Origin: Pseudonocardia oroxyli
GTDB lineage: Bacteria; Actinomycetota; Actinomycetes; Mycobacteriales; Pseudonocardiaceae
Direction: 5' to 3'
DNA length: 64,000 bases
Assembly (NCBI RefSeq): GCF_900102195.1
Contig: NZ_FNBE01000005.1
Coordinates: 235,649 to 299,648 of the forward strand
Part shown: positions 7,543 through 15,368 of the stretch, piece by piece
Layout of the letters: every line of letters starts with the position of its first letter
Position numbering within the stretch: the stretch's first letter is position 1
The notes under the pieces: model-generated
What the model was told of the DNA's origin: nothing
What the model saw: only the letters and a program-made list of their open reading frames with translations
Databases searched by the model: none
Translations under genes and position numbers: made by a program

Positions 7543-8439
7543 GTGACGACCGTGCCCTCGGGATCCTCCGCAGACCCGTGGCCGATCCGTCCCCTGCTGG
7601 CCGGCCTGGTGGACGACGCGAGCCTCGTCCAGCCGCGGTTGACCGCACCCAGCATCGACGCGGTGGTGGCCCGCTACCTGTCGGCGCGCGACGGCGGCTA
7701 CGGCGGGATGATCGGCCACCTGGTGTGCCCCGTCTCCCGGCTCCCGCAGCTGGTCACCGAGCTGGCGCGGTCCGCGCCCGCGCGCCCGGTCGAGCTCGCG
7801 CTGGTCGTCGACACGGGGCTCGGCGCGGTGCCGAAGGCGCTGTCGACCGTGTTCTCCCGGTCCAGCCTGCTCACCCCGCGCACGGTCGAGACCGCCGCGC
7901 CCCCGGACGTCGACGCCGTCTGGCTGGAGCGCGTCTCGGAGTTCGTACCGGACGACGTGACCGCGGTCGTCGAGCCGCGCCGCCCGCACGACGGGACGGA
8001 CGTCGAGGCCTGGCTGGAGGCCGTCCAGAAGGTCGCCGAGCACGGCTGCACGCCGAAGCTGCGGGCGGGCGGGCAGCGCGCCTCGGACGTGCCGACGGTG
8101 GACGAGGTGGAACGCTTCCTGGAGGTCACCGTGGGCGCGGGGCGCGGGTTCACCGCGATCGGGCTGCGCGAGGCCGTCCGGCCGGCTCCCGAGACCGCGG
8201 GCGACCGCGGCAGGCACGGCGTGCTCAACCTGCTGCTCGCCGTCGCCCGGATGCTGGGCACCGGCGGCGAGGGCACGGTCGCGGAGGCCCTCCACGAGAC
8301 CGATCCCCGCAAGCTCGCCGCGGACGCCGAGGCGCTCTCGGACCGCACGGTCGACGAGGTGCGCGGCCGCTTCAGCTGCTGCGGCCTCGACCCGGACCCG
8401 ATGTCGGTGAGCGAGTTCGCCCGATTGGGCCTGCTGTGA
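7543..8439 (+). CDS. uncharacterised actinobacterial protein upstream of pheA
   Basis: I do not recognise this family. From GTG 7543 it encodes about 298 residues, soluble, with no signal peptide or membrane helix. Visible landmarks are a Gly-rich GYGGMIGHLVCP, a LALVVDTGLGAVP segment and a C-terminal FSCCGLDPDP motif with a Cys pair. The alternating beta/alpha pattern (VELALVVDTG, VTAVVEPR, CTPKLRAGG, GFTAIGLREA) resembles a TIM-barrel-like fold, though no catalytic signature is obvious. Its stop overlaps the pheA start by three bases within GTGA, so the two are almost certainly cotranscribed. The iron box in the divergent promoter region may influence it. Confidence 0.7.
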   Translation: MTTVPSGSSADPWPIRPLLAGLVDDASLVQPRLTAPSIDAVVARYLSARDGGYGGMIGHLVCPVSRLPQLVTELARSAPARPVELALVVDTGLGAVPKALSTVFSRSSLLTPRTVETAAPPDVDAVWLERVSEFVPDDVTAVVEPRRPHDGTDVEAWLEAVQKVAEHGCTPKLRAGGQRASDVPTVDEVERFLEVTVGAGRGFTAIGLREAVRPAPETAGDRGRHGVLNLLLAVARMLGTGGEGTVAEALHETDPRKLAADAEALSDRTVDEVRGRFSCCGLDPDPMSVSEFARLGLL

Positions 8440-9383
8440 CGCGGATCGGCTTCCTCGGCCCGCACGCGACGTTCACCGAACAGGCCCTGCTGTCCCTGCC
8501 CGAGTCCGAGGGTGCGGAGCTGGTGCCGCTGCCGGGCAACCCGGCCGTCCTCGCCGCCGTGCGGGAGGGCACCGTGGACGCGGGCTGCGTACCGATCGAG
8601 AACAGCGTCGAGGGCGCCGTGCCCCCGGTGCTCGACGGGCTGGTGCTCGACCCCCCGTTGGTGATCACCCGCGAGGCGCTGGTCGGGGTGCGGTTCGTGC
8701 TGGTGGGGCGGCCGGGCACGGCGTTGGCCGCGGTGCGGACCGTGGCCTCGCACGGGCACGGGATCGCCCAGACCCGCGGCTGGATCGCCGCGCACCTGCC
8801 GCAGGCCGAGGTGCTGGTCTCCACGTCGACGTCCGAGGCCGCCGCCCAGGTCGCCCGCGGCGAGATGGACGCCGCCGCCTGCTCGCCGCTCGCCGCGGCG
8901 CAGCACGGGCTCGAGATCCTGGCCGACGACATCGCGGACAACCCCGGCGCCGTCACCCGGTTCGTGCTGGTCGCGGCCCCGGGGCGAGTGCCCGCGCCGA
9001 CCGGGCACGACCGCACCACCCTGGCGCTCACCACGGAGAACCGGCCCGGGTCGCTGCTGGGTCTGCTGACCGAGCTGGCCGTGCGCGGGATCGACCTCAC
9101 CCGGATCGAGTCCCGGCCGATCAAGGACCGGCACAACGACTACTGGTTCCACCTGGACTGCAGCGGACACGTCGCGGACCCGGCGATGGGCGAGGCGCTG
9201 GCCGCCCTGCACCGCCGCGCCGACCGGGTCCGCTTCCTCGGGTCCTTCCCGCGCGCGGCCGGAGCCGCCGGGCCCGCCACCGGCGCGGGCGACGGCACGG
9301 TCCCGCCCCGCGGGGCGTCGTCCGCGGCCTACCGCGCCGCGGAGCACTGGTTGGCCGACGTGCGGAACGGAGTGCAGGTATGA
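8436..9383 (+). CDS. pheA: prephenate dehydratase
   Basis: A 315-residue monofunctional prephenate dehydratase, converting prephenate to phenylpyruvate in phenylalanine synthesis. The N-terminal catalytic domain starts GFLGPHATFTEQA and includes the PIENSVEGAV motif and TRFVLV. A regulatory ACT domain follows (about residues 195-270) with RPGSLLGLL and ESRPIKDR, the phenylalanine-binding element. A poorly conserved tail of about 40 residues extends beyond the ACT domain. GTG 8436 overlaps the preceding stop, and the ATGA at 9380 couples it to the phosphatase gene. The same pheA-phosphatase order is found at Rv3838c-Rv3837c in M. tuberculosis. Allosteric inhibition by Phe is expected from the ACT domain. 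Confidence 0.96.
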   Translation: MTRIGFLGPHATFTEQALLSLPESEGAELVPLPGNPAVLAAVREGTVDAGCVPIENSVEGAVPPVLDGLVLDPPLVITREALVGVRFVLVGRPGTALAAVRTVASHGHGIAQTRGWIAAHLPQAEVLVSTSTSEAAAQVARGEMDAAACSPLAAAQHGLEILADDIADNPGAVTRFVLVAAPGRVPAPTGHDRTTLALTTENRPGSLLGLLTELAVRGIDLTRIESRPIKDRHNDYWFHLDCSGHVADPAMGEALAALHRRADRVRFLGSFPRAAGAAGPATGAGDGTVPPRGASSAAYRAAEHWLADVRNGVQV

Positions 9384-10066
9384 CCCCGGAGGAGCCCGAG
9401 CTGGACGAGCTGCGGCTGGTCCTGCTGCGCCACGGGCAGACGGACGCCAACGTCGCGAAGGCGCTCGACACCGTCCCGCCCGGGGCGCCGCTGAACGAGA
9501 CCGGCCGCAGCCAGGCCTCCGTCGTGGCCGAGCTGCTCACGGACTGGCCGGTCCGCGCCGTGCACGCCTCCCGCGCGATCCGGGCGCGGCAGACCGCCGA
9601 GCCGGTCGCGCAGGCGCACGGGCTGGCCGTGACCGTCGTCGACGGGGTGCACGAGATCTTCGCGGGCGAGCTGGAGGGCCGCTCCGACAAACCGGCCCGC
9701 CGCGACTTCGACGAGACCTACGACGCCTGGTGGGGCGGTGACCTGTCCCGCTCCCTCCCGGGCGGTGAGTCGGCGCTGGACCTGCGCGCCCGGTTCCTGC
9801 CCGCCGTCGAGCGGATCGTGGACCAGACCGAGCGCGCCCACGGCCCCGGCGGCGCGGTCGTGCTGGTCAGCCACGGCGCCGCGATCCGGCTGGCCGCCGC
9901 CGCGCTGATCGGCGACACCGCCGAGACCCGCTACGTGCCCAACACCGGCCGGGTGGTGCTGCGGCGGGACAAGGGCACGGACACCGGCTGGGCGCTGGAG
10001 CTGTGGGACAGCGGCCCGAGCCTGGAAGGCGACGTGACGGCGGGCGCGGCCCCCGAGGCGCACTGA
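9380..10066 (+). CDS. histidine phosphatase family protein (phosphoglycerate-mutase-like)
   Basis: A 228-residue branch-1 histidine phosphatase. The phospho-acceptor motif LLRHGQTDAN carries His18, and the second catalytic histidine is in VVLVSHGAAIRL near residue 157. Homologue Rv3837c occupies the same place after pheA in M. tuberculosis. Most members labelled phosphoglycerate mutase are phosphatases of unknown substrate, and the call should stay at family level. ATG 9380 overlaps the pheA TGA. Immediately downstream lies an array of palindromic repeats that probably terminates this transcript. Confidence 0.88.
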   Translation: MTPEEPELDELRLVLLRHGQTDANVAKALDTVPPGAPLNETGRSQASVVAELLTDWPVRAVHASRAIRARQTAEPVAQAHGLAVTVVDGVHEIFAGELEGRSDKPARRDFDETYDAWWGGDLSRSLPGGESALDLRARFLPAVERIVDQTERAHGPGGAVVLVSHGAAIRLAAAALIGDTAETRYVPNTGRVVLRRDKGTDTGWALELWDSGPSLEGDVTAGAAPEAH

Positions 10067-10098
10067 GCCCGTTCGGCCCACTGCGCGCGCTGAGCCCG

Positions 10099-10220
10099 TT
10101 GACGCTTGGGACGCCCGAGCGTCGCTGAGCGGTGCTTGGGCGTCCCAAGCGTCACGGGGCATGGTGCTTGGGCGCCCCAAGCGTCACTGGGCGGTGCTTG
10201 GGCGTCCCAAGCGTCACGGG
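10099..10220. repeat. array of four palindromic repeats, family A (GCTTGGG-N3-CCCAAGC)
   Basis: Four units follow at a 30-32 bp period, starting near 10099, 10131, 10163 and 10193. Each has the core GTGCTTGGGCGTCCCAAGC followed by GTCAC. The first unit is diverged (GACGCTTGGGACGCCCGAGC). Each unit can fold into its own hairpin with arms of about 7-11 bp. The same core occurs once more at 45073-45097. The array fills the space between the convergent phosphatase and metallopeptidase genes. The rest of 10067-10256 contains no gene. Confidence 0.92.
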
Positions 10221-10256
10221 GTGGGGCGGCCGGCGGCACGGGGGCGGCGGCGCGGT

Positions 10257-10598
10257 TCAGCCCCAGCCGAGCTCGTGCAGCGTCTCCTCGTCGATGCCGA
10301 AGTGGTGCGCGATCTCGTGCACCACGGTGATCGCCACCTCCTCGACGACCTGCTCCTCGGTGTCGCAGATGTCGAGGATCGCCTCGCGGTAGAGGGTGAT
10401 GCGGTCCGGGAGGACGCCGCCGTAGTCGCTGTGCCGCTCGGTCAGCGCGATGCCCTCGTACAGGCCCAGCAGCGCGCCGTCCTCGGGGTTGCGGTCCTCG
10501 ACCAGCACCACGACGTTGTCCATCGCCCGGGTCAGCGCGGGCGGGATCTCGTCCAGCGCGTCCGAGACGAGCTCCTCGAACCGCGCCCGCCCGATCAC
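10257..10598 (-). CDS. small zincin metallopeptidase family protein (Rv3836-like)
   Basis: A 113-residue protein with the metal-binding signature VVHEIAHHFGI (HExxH plus a following His) near residue 95. It matches the short metallopeptidase family that pairs with septum-formation proteins in actinobacteria. The middle carries GVLPDRITLYREAI, a conserved family stretch. The equivalent in M. tuberculosis is Rv3836. GTG 10598 is chosen because it overlaps the TGA of the upstream gene in a GTGA and because homology begins at FEELVSDAL. The protein is predicted to be cytoplasmic, and its substrate is unknown. Confidence 0.88.
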   Translation of the reverse strand: MIGRARFEELVSDALDEIPPALTRAMDNVVVLVEDRNPEDGALLGLYEGIALTERHSDYGGVLPDRITLYREAILDICDTEEQVVEEVAITVVHEIAHHFGIDEETLHELGWG

Positions 10599-11815
10599 GG
10601 GGCGACGGGCGGCGCCGGAATCTCCGGGATCGCGGGCGGGGCGGGGGCCTCCGACGGCGCCGGGCCCGACGTGGGCGCCGGGCTCGGCGTCTCGCTCGGC
10701 GCCGGGGTGGCGCTCGGGTCGGCGGTGGGCGCGGGCGTCGACGTCGGCGGCGCGGGCACCCCGGCCTGCGGCGTCGAGGTGGCGGGCGGGGCGGCCTGGT
10801 CGCTCACCGCGACATCGCCCTTCGCGGTCCCGGTGACCGGCGCGAACCCGCTGCGGTCCGGAAGCAGCGCGGCCAGGTTGCAGTTGACCCGCCGGGTGCC
10901 GGCGTTCCACGAGTCCTCGGTGACGTTGTCCCAGTACACGGTGAGCTTCTTGTCCGCGATGGCCTGGGCGCCGCCCGCGTAGTCCGCCGCGATCCGGCTG
11001 CACTCGGGCTGGAGGAACCCGTCCTGGTCGCCGACCGCCGGGAAGCCCTCGGGGAACTTCTGGGACAGGTCCACGATGCCGACGGCCTCGACCGCGTGCG
11101 GTCCCGCGCAGTCGATCGGGTCGCCGACGCGGCGCTCGTCGATCGCGAGGCAGGTCCCGGGCTCGAACACCCCGGACTGGTCCTGGTCGACCGCCTTGCC
11201 GGTGAGCGGGTAGAGCGCCCCCGACCGGGACGCGGACTGGACGCCGCAGCGGAGCTCGCGATCGCCCGCGTCCCACTTCTTCTGCGACGGCTTGAGCGCG
11301 CCGACCCGGAACCGACCGTTCGGGTCGAACTTGCCGCCGAGGTACTGCAGCACGACCGGCGAGCACCGCTCGTTGACGAGCCTGCGCATGGTCGCGTCGT
11401 CCGGTAGGGCCTGCTGGTCGGCCAGCTGCGCGGTGCCCGCCTGCTCGAACAGGTGCGGCTGCGCGCAGTCGACGACGGTGGTGTCCGCCGCGTCCGGCCG
11501 GGACCAGTTCAGGCAGGTGCCCGGGGTGGTCGGCGGCGGCGGGATGTCCTCGATGTCCGCGGACGTGCCGTGCGGCGACGGCAGCGCGGCGATCGTGCCG
11601 AGGACCGGGACGGTGGCGCCGGCGACCGTGTCCAGGGTCGCCACCCCGAGCATGACCGCGGCGCCCACCAGCACGGCCCCCACGATGCGTCGCGCCTGGC
11701 GGCGTCCGGGCAGTCGGGGACCTTCCGGAGGCCGTGGCGCTTCTTCCGTCTCGGCGACGCGATGGGGGGAGCGGTCGCGGGACGGGGTGAAGAGCTCGTC
11801 CATGTCGGCGCTCAT
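10595..11815 (-). CDS. septum formation family membrane protein (Rv3835-like)
   Basis: A 406-residue protein with a short cytoplasmic N-terminus, one membrane helix at about residues 43-62, and a large extracellular part. That part holds two similar halves with paired cysteines, each containing a WSRPD...VVDCAQPH or LAIDERRVGDPIDCAGPH type element, as in the Septum_form family. The final 80 residues are a Pro/Ala/Thr/Ser-rich tail that probably crosses or lies in the wall. ATG 11815 is used; ATG 11803 four codons later is an alternative. The gene is coupled by GTGA overlap to the metallopeptidase. The family name comes from actinomycete genes linked to septation; the role here is inferred. 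Confidence 0.85.
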   Translation of the reverse strand: MSADMDELFTPSRDRSPHRVAETEEAPRPPEGPRLPGRRQARRIVGAVLVGAAVMLGVATLDTVAGATVPVLGTIAALPSPHGTSADIEDIPPPPTTPGTCLNWSRPDAADTTVVDCAQPHLFEQAGTAQLADQQALPDDATMRRLVNERCSPVVLQYLGGKFDPNGRFRVGALKPSQKKWDAGDRELRCGVQSASRSGALYPLTGKAVDQDQSGVFEPGTCLAIDERRVGDPIDCAGPHAVEAVGIVDLSQKFPEGFPAVGDQDGFLQPECSRIAADYAGGAQAIADKKLTVYWDNVTEDSWNAGTRRVNCNLAALLPDRSGFAPVTGTAKGDVAVSDQAAPPATSTPQAGVPAPPTSTPAPTADPSATPAPSETPSPAPTSGPAPSEAPAPPAIPEIPAPPVAP

Positions 11816-11959
11816 CTTGCCTGCCCCGATCGAGCGATCTCGGAAGGGTGGGGGTGTGGCGCGGTCGCCGGTCGTGCCGGCGCGGCGAGCGTTCGTTGTG
11901 GACCCGTTATCGTGGGCCGACACGCCGGGAGGATACGGTGCCCGCGTGGGGGGAGAGCG

Positions 11960-12625
11960 ATGAGTGTGAACGGCGGAGACGACGGGGACACCGGTCCCCT
12001 CGAGTCGGTCGGCTCGGCCCCGCAGCGCGGCCGGATGTCCCAGCAGGACGGCACGACCGCGCCCCGTGAACCCACCCTCGCCGAGAAGCGCGCCCGCGAG
12101 CAGGGCGCGCGCCGCCGTGCGGAGGAGGCCCGCCTCGCCGAGGAGGAGGCCGCGCGCAAGAAGAAGCGCAAGCGGATCCTGATCGGCTCCGGCGTGGTGG
12201 TCGGCGTGGTCGCGCTGATCGCCGTCGGCTACGCGGTGGCCTCGGACGACGAGGACATCGAGGCGCGCTGCGTCGACGAGAACAACGTCGTGGTGGACGA
12301 CTCGAACTGCGTCACCCCCGCCTCGAGCAGCGGGAACACCTACTACGGCGGCGGCGGCTTCTACCCGATCTTCATCGGGGGCGGCGGCGGCCAGTACCAC
12401 TACAACTACGGCGGCTCCGGCAACGTCGGGCAGGTCGCCTCCGGCGGCACGACGACGGTGCCCAGCACCGGAAACGTCCGCACCCCCTCGGGCAAGTCGA
12501 TCTCGCGCGGCGGCCTCGGCGTGTCGAGCGGGTCCTCCTCCAGCGGGTCGAGCGGCACGTCGGCGGGGTCGGGTTCGTCGTCGTCGGGGTCGTCGGGTTC
12601 CTCCAAGGGAAGCAGCGGGAGCTGA
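11960..12625 (+). CDS. YgiB/DUF1190-like membrane-anchored Gly/Ser-rich protein
   Basis: A 221-residue protein. Residues 40-72 are a charged helical stretch (repeated EEARLAEEEAARKKK), followed by one membrane helix at about 72-92. The outer part has a Cys pair (RCVDENN ... DSNCV) and then Gly/Tyr-rich and Ser/Gly-rich segments ending in a run of Ser-Gly repeats. The TPSGKSISRGGLG element near residue 165 resembles the C-terminal RGGFG element of E. coli YgiB (DUF1190). YgiB precedes the ATP-grasp protein YgiC, just as this gene precedes a YgiC-like gene by four bases. ATG 11960 follows a GGGGAGAG ribosome-binding site. The similarity is short and needs profile confirmation. Confidence 0.6.
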   Translation: MSVNGGDDGDTGPLESVGSAPQRGRMSQQDGTTAPREPTLAEKRAREQGARRRAEEARLAEEEAARKKKRKRILIGSGVVVGVVALIAVGYAVASDDEDIEARCVDENNVVVDDSNCVTPASSSGNTYYGGGGFYPIFIGGGGGQYHYNYGGSGNVGQVASGGTTTVPSTGNVRTPSGKSISRGGLGVSSGSSSSGSSGTSAGSGSSSSGSSGSSKGSSGS

Positions 12626-12628
12626 ACG

Positions 12629-13792
12629 GTGCGCCGTGAACGCGGGGCCGCGCGCCCCGGCTGGCAGCAGACCGTCCGCGAGCAGGGGCTCGTCTTCGAC
12701 GCCCCCGGTCGCTACGGGGACGGCGGAGCGCGCCCGTACTGGGACGAGTCGGTCCACTACGTCTTCGAGATGGACGAGATCCTCTCCCTCGAGGCGGACG
12801 TCGAGCTGCTGCACTCCATGTGCCTGGAGGCGGTCGACCACGTCGTCACCACCGAGCGGTTCCGCGACTTCGCGCTGCCCGAGTGGTGCTGGGAGCAGGT
12901 CGCGGCCTCCTGGCGGCGGCACGATCCGCACGTCTACGGCCGCTTCGACCTGCGCTACTCCGGGGACGGCCCGGCCAAGCTGCTCGAGTACAACGCCGAC
13001 ACCCCGACCACGCTGCTCGAGGCGTCGATCCTGCAGTGGTACTGGCTCAAGGACACCCACCCGAACGACGACCAGTGGAACTCCCTGCACGAGCGGCTCG
13101 TGGAGCGGTGGGGCGAGATCAAGTCGTCGCTGCCGAGCACCGAGGTGCACTTCACCTGGTCGGGCGGTGACTCCACCGGCGAGGACCACATCACCGTGGG
13201 CTACCTGCAGGAGACCGCGGCGGAGGCCGGCCTGGACACCGTCGGGCTGCGGATCGAGGACCTGGGCTGGGACGTCGACCTGGACCGCTTCGTCGATCTC
13301 GCCGAGTCCTCCATCCAGTCGGTGTTCAAGCTGTACCCGTGGGAGTGGATCCTCACCGAGGACTTCGGCAAGCACGTGGTCCGGAGCATCCCGGACACGC
13401 TGTGGATCGAGCCGCTGTGGAAGTCGATCCTGTCGAACAAGGCGATCCTGGCGATCCTCTGGGAGATGTACCCCGGGCACCCGAACCTGCTGCCCGCCTA
13501 CCTGAACGATCCCGGGCTGCTCACCGAGTACGTGCGCAAGCCGCTGCTGGGCCGTGAGGGCGCGAACGTCGACATCGTGGCGCCGGGCTCGCAGGTCTCC
13601 ACCGGCGGCGTCTACGGCGACGAGGGGTACGTCTACCAGCTGTTCGACCCCCTCCCCGAGTTCGACGGCTTCCGCCCCGCCCTCGGCGCCTGGCTGGTCG
13701 GAGACGGCTCGGCGGGTCTGGGCATCCGCGAGACGGCGGGCCTGGTCACCGACGACGGCGCCGCATTCGTCCCCCACCGCATCCCCGACTAG
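12629..13792 (+). CDS. glutathionylspermidine synthase-like ATP-grasp protein (YgiC/YjfC type)
   Basis: A 387-residue member of the GSP_synth family, which shares the ATP-grasp C-N ligase domain of glutathionylspermidine synthetase but lacks its amidase half. Conserved stretches are DLRYSGDGPAKLLEYNADTP, the FKLYPWEWILTEDFG segment, and PLLGREGANVDIV near the C-terminus, corresponding to ATP and metal sites. Actinomycetes do not make glutathione or glutathionylspermidine, so the true substrate is probably another amine plus carboxylate pair and is unknown. GTG 12629 lies four bases after the YgiB-like gene, and a DUF350 gene follows 23 bp later. This is the same trio seen as yjfM-yjfC-yjfL in enterobacteria. 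Confidence 0.88.
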   Translation: MRRERGAARPGWQQTVREQGLVFDAPGRYGDGGARPYWDESVHYVFEMDEILSLEADVELLHSMCLEAVDHVVTTERFRDFALPEWCWEQVAASWRRHDPHVYGRFDLRYSGDGPAKLLEYNADTPTTLLEASILQWYWLKDTHPNDDQWNSLHERLVERWGEIKSSLPSTEVHFTWSGGDSTGEDHITVGYLQETAAEAGLDTVGLRIEDLGWDVDLDRFVDLAESSIQSVFKLYPWEWILTEDFGKHVVRSIPDTLWIEPLWKSILSNKAILAILWEMYPGHPNLLPAYLNDPGLLTEYVRKPLLGREGANVDIVAPGSQVSTGGVYGDEGYVYQLFDPLPEFDGFRPALGAWLVGDGSAGLGIRETAGLVTDDGAAFVPHRIPD

Positions 13793-13815
13793 CTCCCCGG
13801 ACCCGTGAGGAACTC

Positions 13816-14262
13816 ATGACGCTCGCCCTGGACGCCACCTACTTCGGCCTGCTCGGTCGCGGGGTTGGCGCGATCCTGCTGTACGCCCTGCTGGGTGCGT
13901 TGCTGATGCTGCTCGGGTTCTGGGCCATCGACATCACCACGCCGGGCGCGCTCAACCGCCTGGTCCGCGACGGCAAGCCGGGCGCCGTGGTCGTGACCTC
14001 GGCCGGGATGATCTCGATGGCGTTCATCGTGGTCACCGCGATCTGGACCTCGTCCGGGCTGCTCGCCGAGGGCCTGCTGTCCTCGCTGGTCTACGGCCTG
14101 GTCGGGATCATCGCGCAGGTCGGTGGCGTGCGGCTGCTGGAGTGGGTGACCGGCATCAGGATCGGCGAGGTGCTGGCGGCGGACGAGCTCAAGCCCGAGG
14201 CCTGGGTCGTCGCCGCCACGCACGTCGCGCTCGGCCTGATCGTCGCGGTCGCCGTCATCTGA
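13816..14262 (+). CDS. DUF350 membrane protein (YjfL-like)
   Basis: A 148-residue protein with four predicted membrane helices, organised as two similar pairs (about residues 18-40, 54-76, 86-107 and 122-145), the internal duplication expected for DUF350/YjfL. Its position directly behind a YgiC-like ATP-grasp gene matches the E. coli yjf cluster. The ribosome-binding site GTGAGGA precedes ATG 13816. Function is unknown, but its repeated co-occurrence with the ATP-grasp enzyme suggests it acts in the same process at the membrane, perhaps transporting or sensing its product. Confidence 0.87.
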   Translation: MTLALDATYFGLLGRGVGAILLYALLGALLMLLGFWAIDITTPGALNRLVRDGKPGAVVVTSAGMISMAFIVVTAIWTSSGLLAEGLLSSLVYGLVGIIAQVGGVRLLEWVTGIRIGEVLAADELKPEAWVVAATHVALGLIVAVAVI

Positions 14263-14287
14263 TCCGCGGCTGCGCCGCCCGTGCGCG

Positions 14288-14320
14288 GTGAGTGGTGCCA
14301 GAGCATTACTTACCGCTCAC
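14288..14320. terminator. hairpin between convergent DUF350 and FUSC genes
   Basis: Arms GTGAGTGGT (14288-14296) and ACCGCTCAC (14312-14320) pair at all nine positions if one G:T wobble is allowed, with a 15-base loop. The right arm contains the stop codon of the FUSC gene. There is no T-tract, so it is a hairpin candidate for ending both transcripts rather than a classical intrinsic terminator. Confidence 0.55.
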
Positions 14321-15312
14321 GACCGCGGGCGGCGGCGGGCTACGACCACGACCAGGGCCGCCGCCACGCCGACCACGGTGGCGAGGATCCGGTCGGCCAG
14401 CAGGTCGCCCGTCGGGGCGGGGTGCATGATCGCCCCCACGACCAGGGCCAGCGGCGTGATGCAGACCAGCGCCAGCCCGTAGTTGCGCAGGATCAGCAGC
14501 TCCGCGGCGGTCTGCAGGAGCACTGCGGCGAGCACGACCGACCAGGGGGGCAGGTCGGCGGCGAGCAGCGGCCAGGCGACGAGGAGCCCGACCGCCGTCC
14601 CGGCGACCCGGTGGACGCCGCGGGCCAGCCGGTGGGTCGTGTGAGCGGCGGCGAGCGGGACGACCGCGCCGATGAGCACCCAGTACAGGTGCTCGACCCC
14701 GACCAGCACGGCCACCGGCGCGGCGAGCGCGCAGGCCAGGAGCACGTCCAGGAGGTCCTCCCGGGTGGCCCGGGCGGGCCGGACGACGAGTGGCCTGCGG
14801 GCCCGGACGTGGGTGGGGAAGACGGCACCCGCGCTCCCGACCAGCACCGAGAACGCGGCGGTGCCCGCGGTCGTCGCGAGGATCGCGGCGGCGGCCCCCG
14901 CGGACTGCGCCGGTGCCCCGGCGAAGGCGCCCGCCGCGAACACGAAGAACAGCGGCCCGCCCGGCTTCCAGTCGACCATCCCGCCGATGACGGTCGCGGC
15001 GCAGGCGAGGGCGACGAGCACGGCGAGCTCGAGCCACGGGGCGCCCGGCAGGTGCGCGGCCACCAGCCCGATCCCCACGCTCGCGGTGAGCAGGGTCCCC
15101 GTGAGCGCCTGCACGGCCGAGCGCGCCGGGACCGTCAGGTCGCGGCCGTAGATCGCGGTGAACGCGCCGAACGCCGCGGCTCCCAGCAGGTCGACCCGGC
15201 CCAGACCGAGCAGCACGAGCATCGGCACCCCGACCGACACCGCGCAGCGCAGGGCGGGCCGGTGGGCCCCGGCGTGCGGGGCGACCCGGACCAGCTCACG
15301 GACGAGCGTCAC
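14317..15312 (-). CDS. FUSC family membrane protein (aromatic acid/fusaric acid exporter-like)
   Basis: A 331-residue protein with about ten predicted membrane helices in two bundles separated by a cytoplasmic linker (residues 165-185, RARRPLVVRPARATRED). This matches the shorter FUSC_2-type proteins. Members are thought to export aromatic acids or related compounds, though substrates are mostly unproven. GTG 15312 is used. The gene is divergent from a MarR regulator across a 56-bp interval that contains a 15-bp-arm palindrome, so its expression is probably controlled by that MarR protein in response to a small-molecule ligand. Confidence 0.85.
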   Translation of the reverse strand: MTLVRELVRVAPHAGAHRPALRCAVSVGVPMLVLLGLGRVDLLGAAAFGAFTAIYGRDLTVPARSAVQALTGTLLTASVGIGLVAAHLPGAPWLELAVLVALACAATVIGGMVDWKPGGPLFFVFAAGAFAGAPAQSAGAAAAILATTAGTAAFSVLVGSAGAVFPTHVRARRPLVVRPARATREDLLDVLLACALAAPVAVLVGVEHLYWVLIGAVVPLAAAHTTHRLARGVHRVAGTAVGLLVAWPLLAADLPPWSVVLAAVLLQTAAELLILRNYGLALVCITPLALVVGAIMHPAPTGDLLADRILATVVGVAAALVVVVARRRPRS

Positions 15313-15321
15313 GCCATACTC

Positions 15322-15358
15322 CTTTCACCGGTGTACCAAAGTAGTACACCGGTGAAAG
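15322..15358. promoter_or_regulatory. candidate MarR operator between divergent FUSC and marR genes
   Basis: Arms CTTTCACCGGTGTAC (15322-15336) and GTACACCGGTGAAAG (15344-15358) are perfect 15-base inverted repeats around a 7-base spacer. The element occupies most of the space between the two divergent starts. Such symmetry is typical of a dimeric MarR-type repressor site, and here it could repress both the exporter gene and its own gene. Confidence 0.85.
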
Positions 15359-15368
15359 AAGGTGGAGG

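Noticed and set aside
10099..10220. Possible CRISPR array
   Set aside because: Units are short palindromes with almost no spacer between them, only four copies, and no cas genes are present.
10595..13777. Very long open frame on the minus strand running across the YgiB/YgiC-like genes
   Set aside because: Only the 10595-11815 part encodes a recognisable protein. Upstream of it the frame is antisense to well-conserved genes; such open antisense frames are expected at very high GC.
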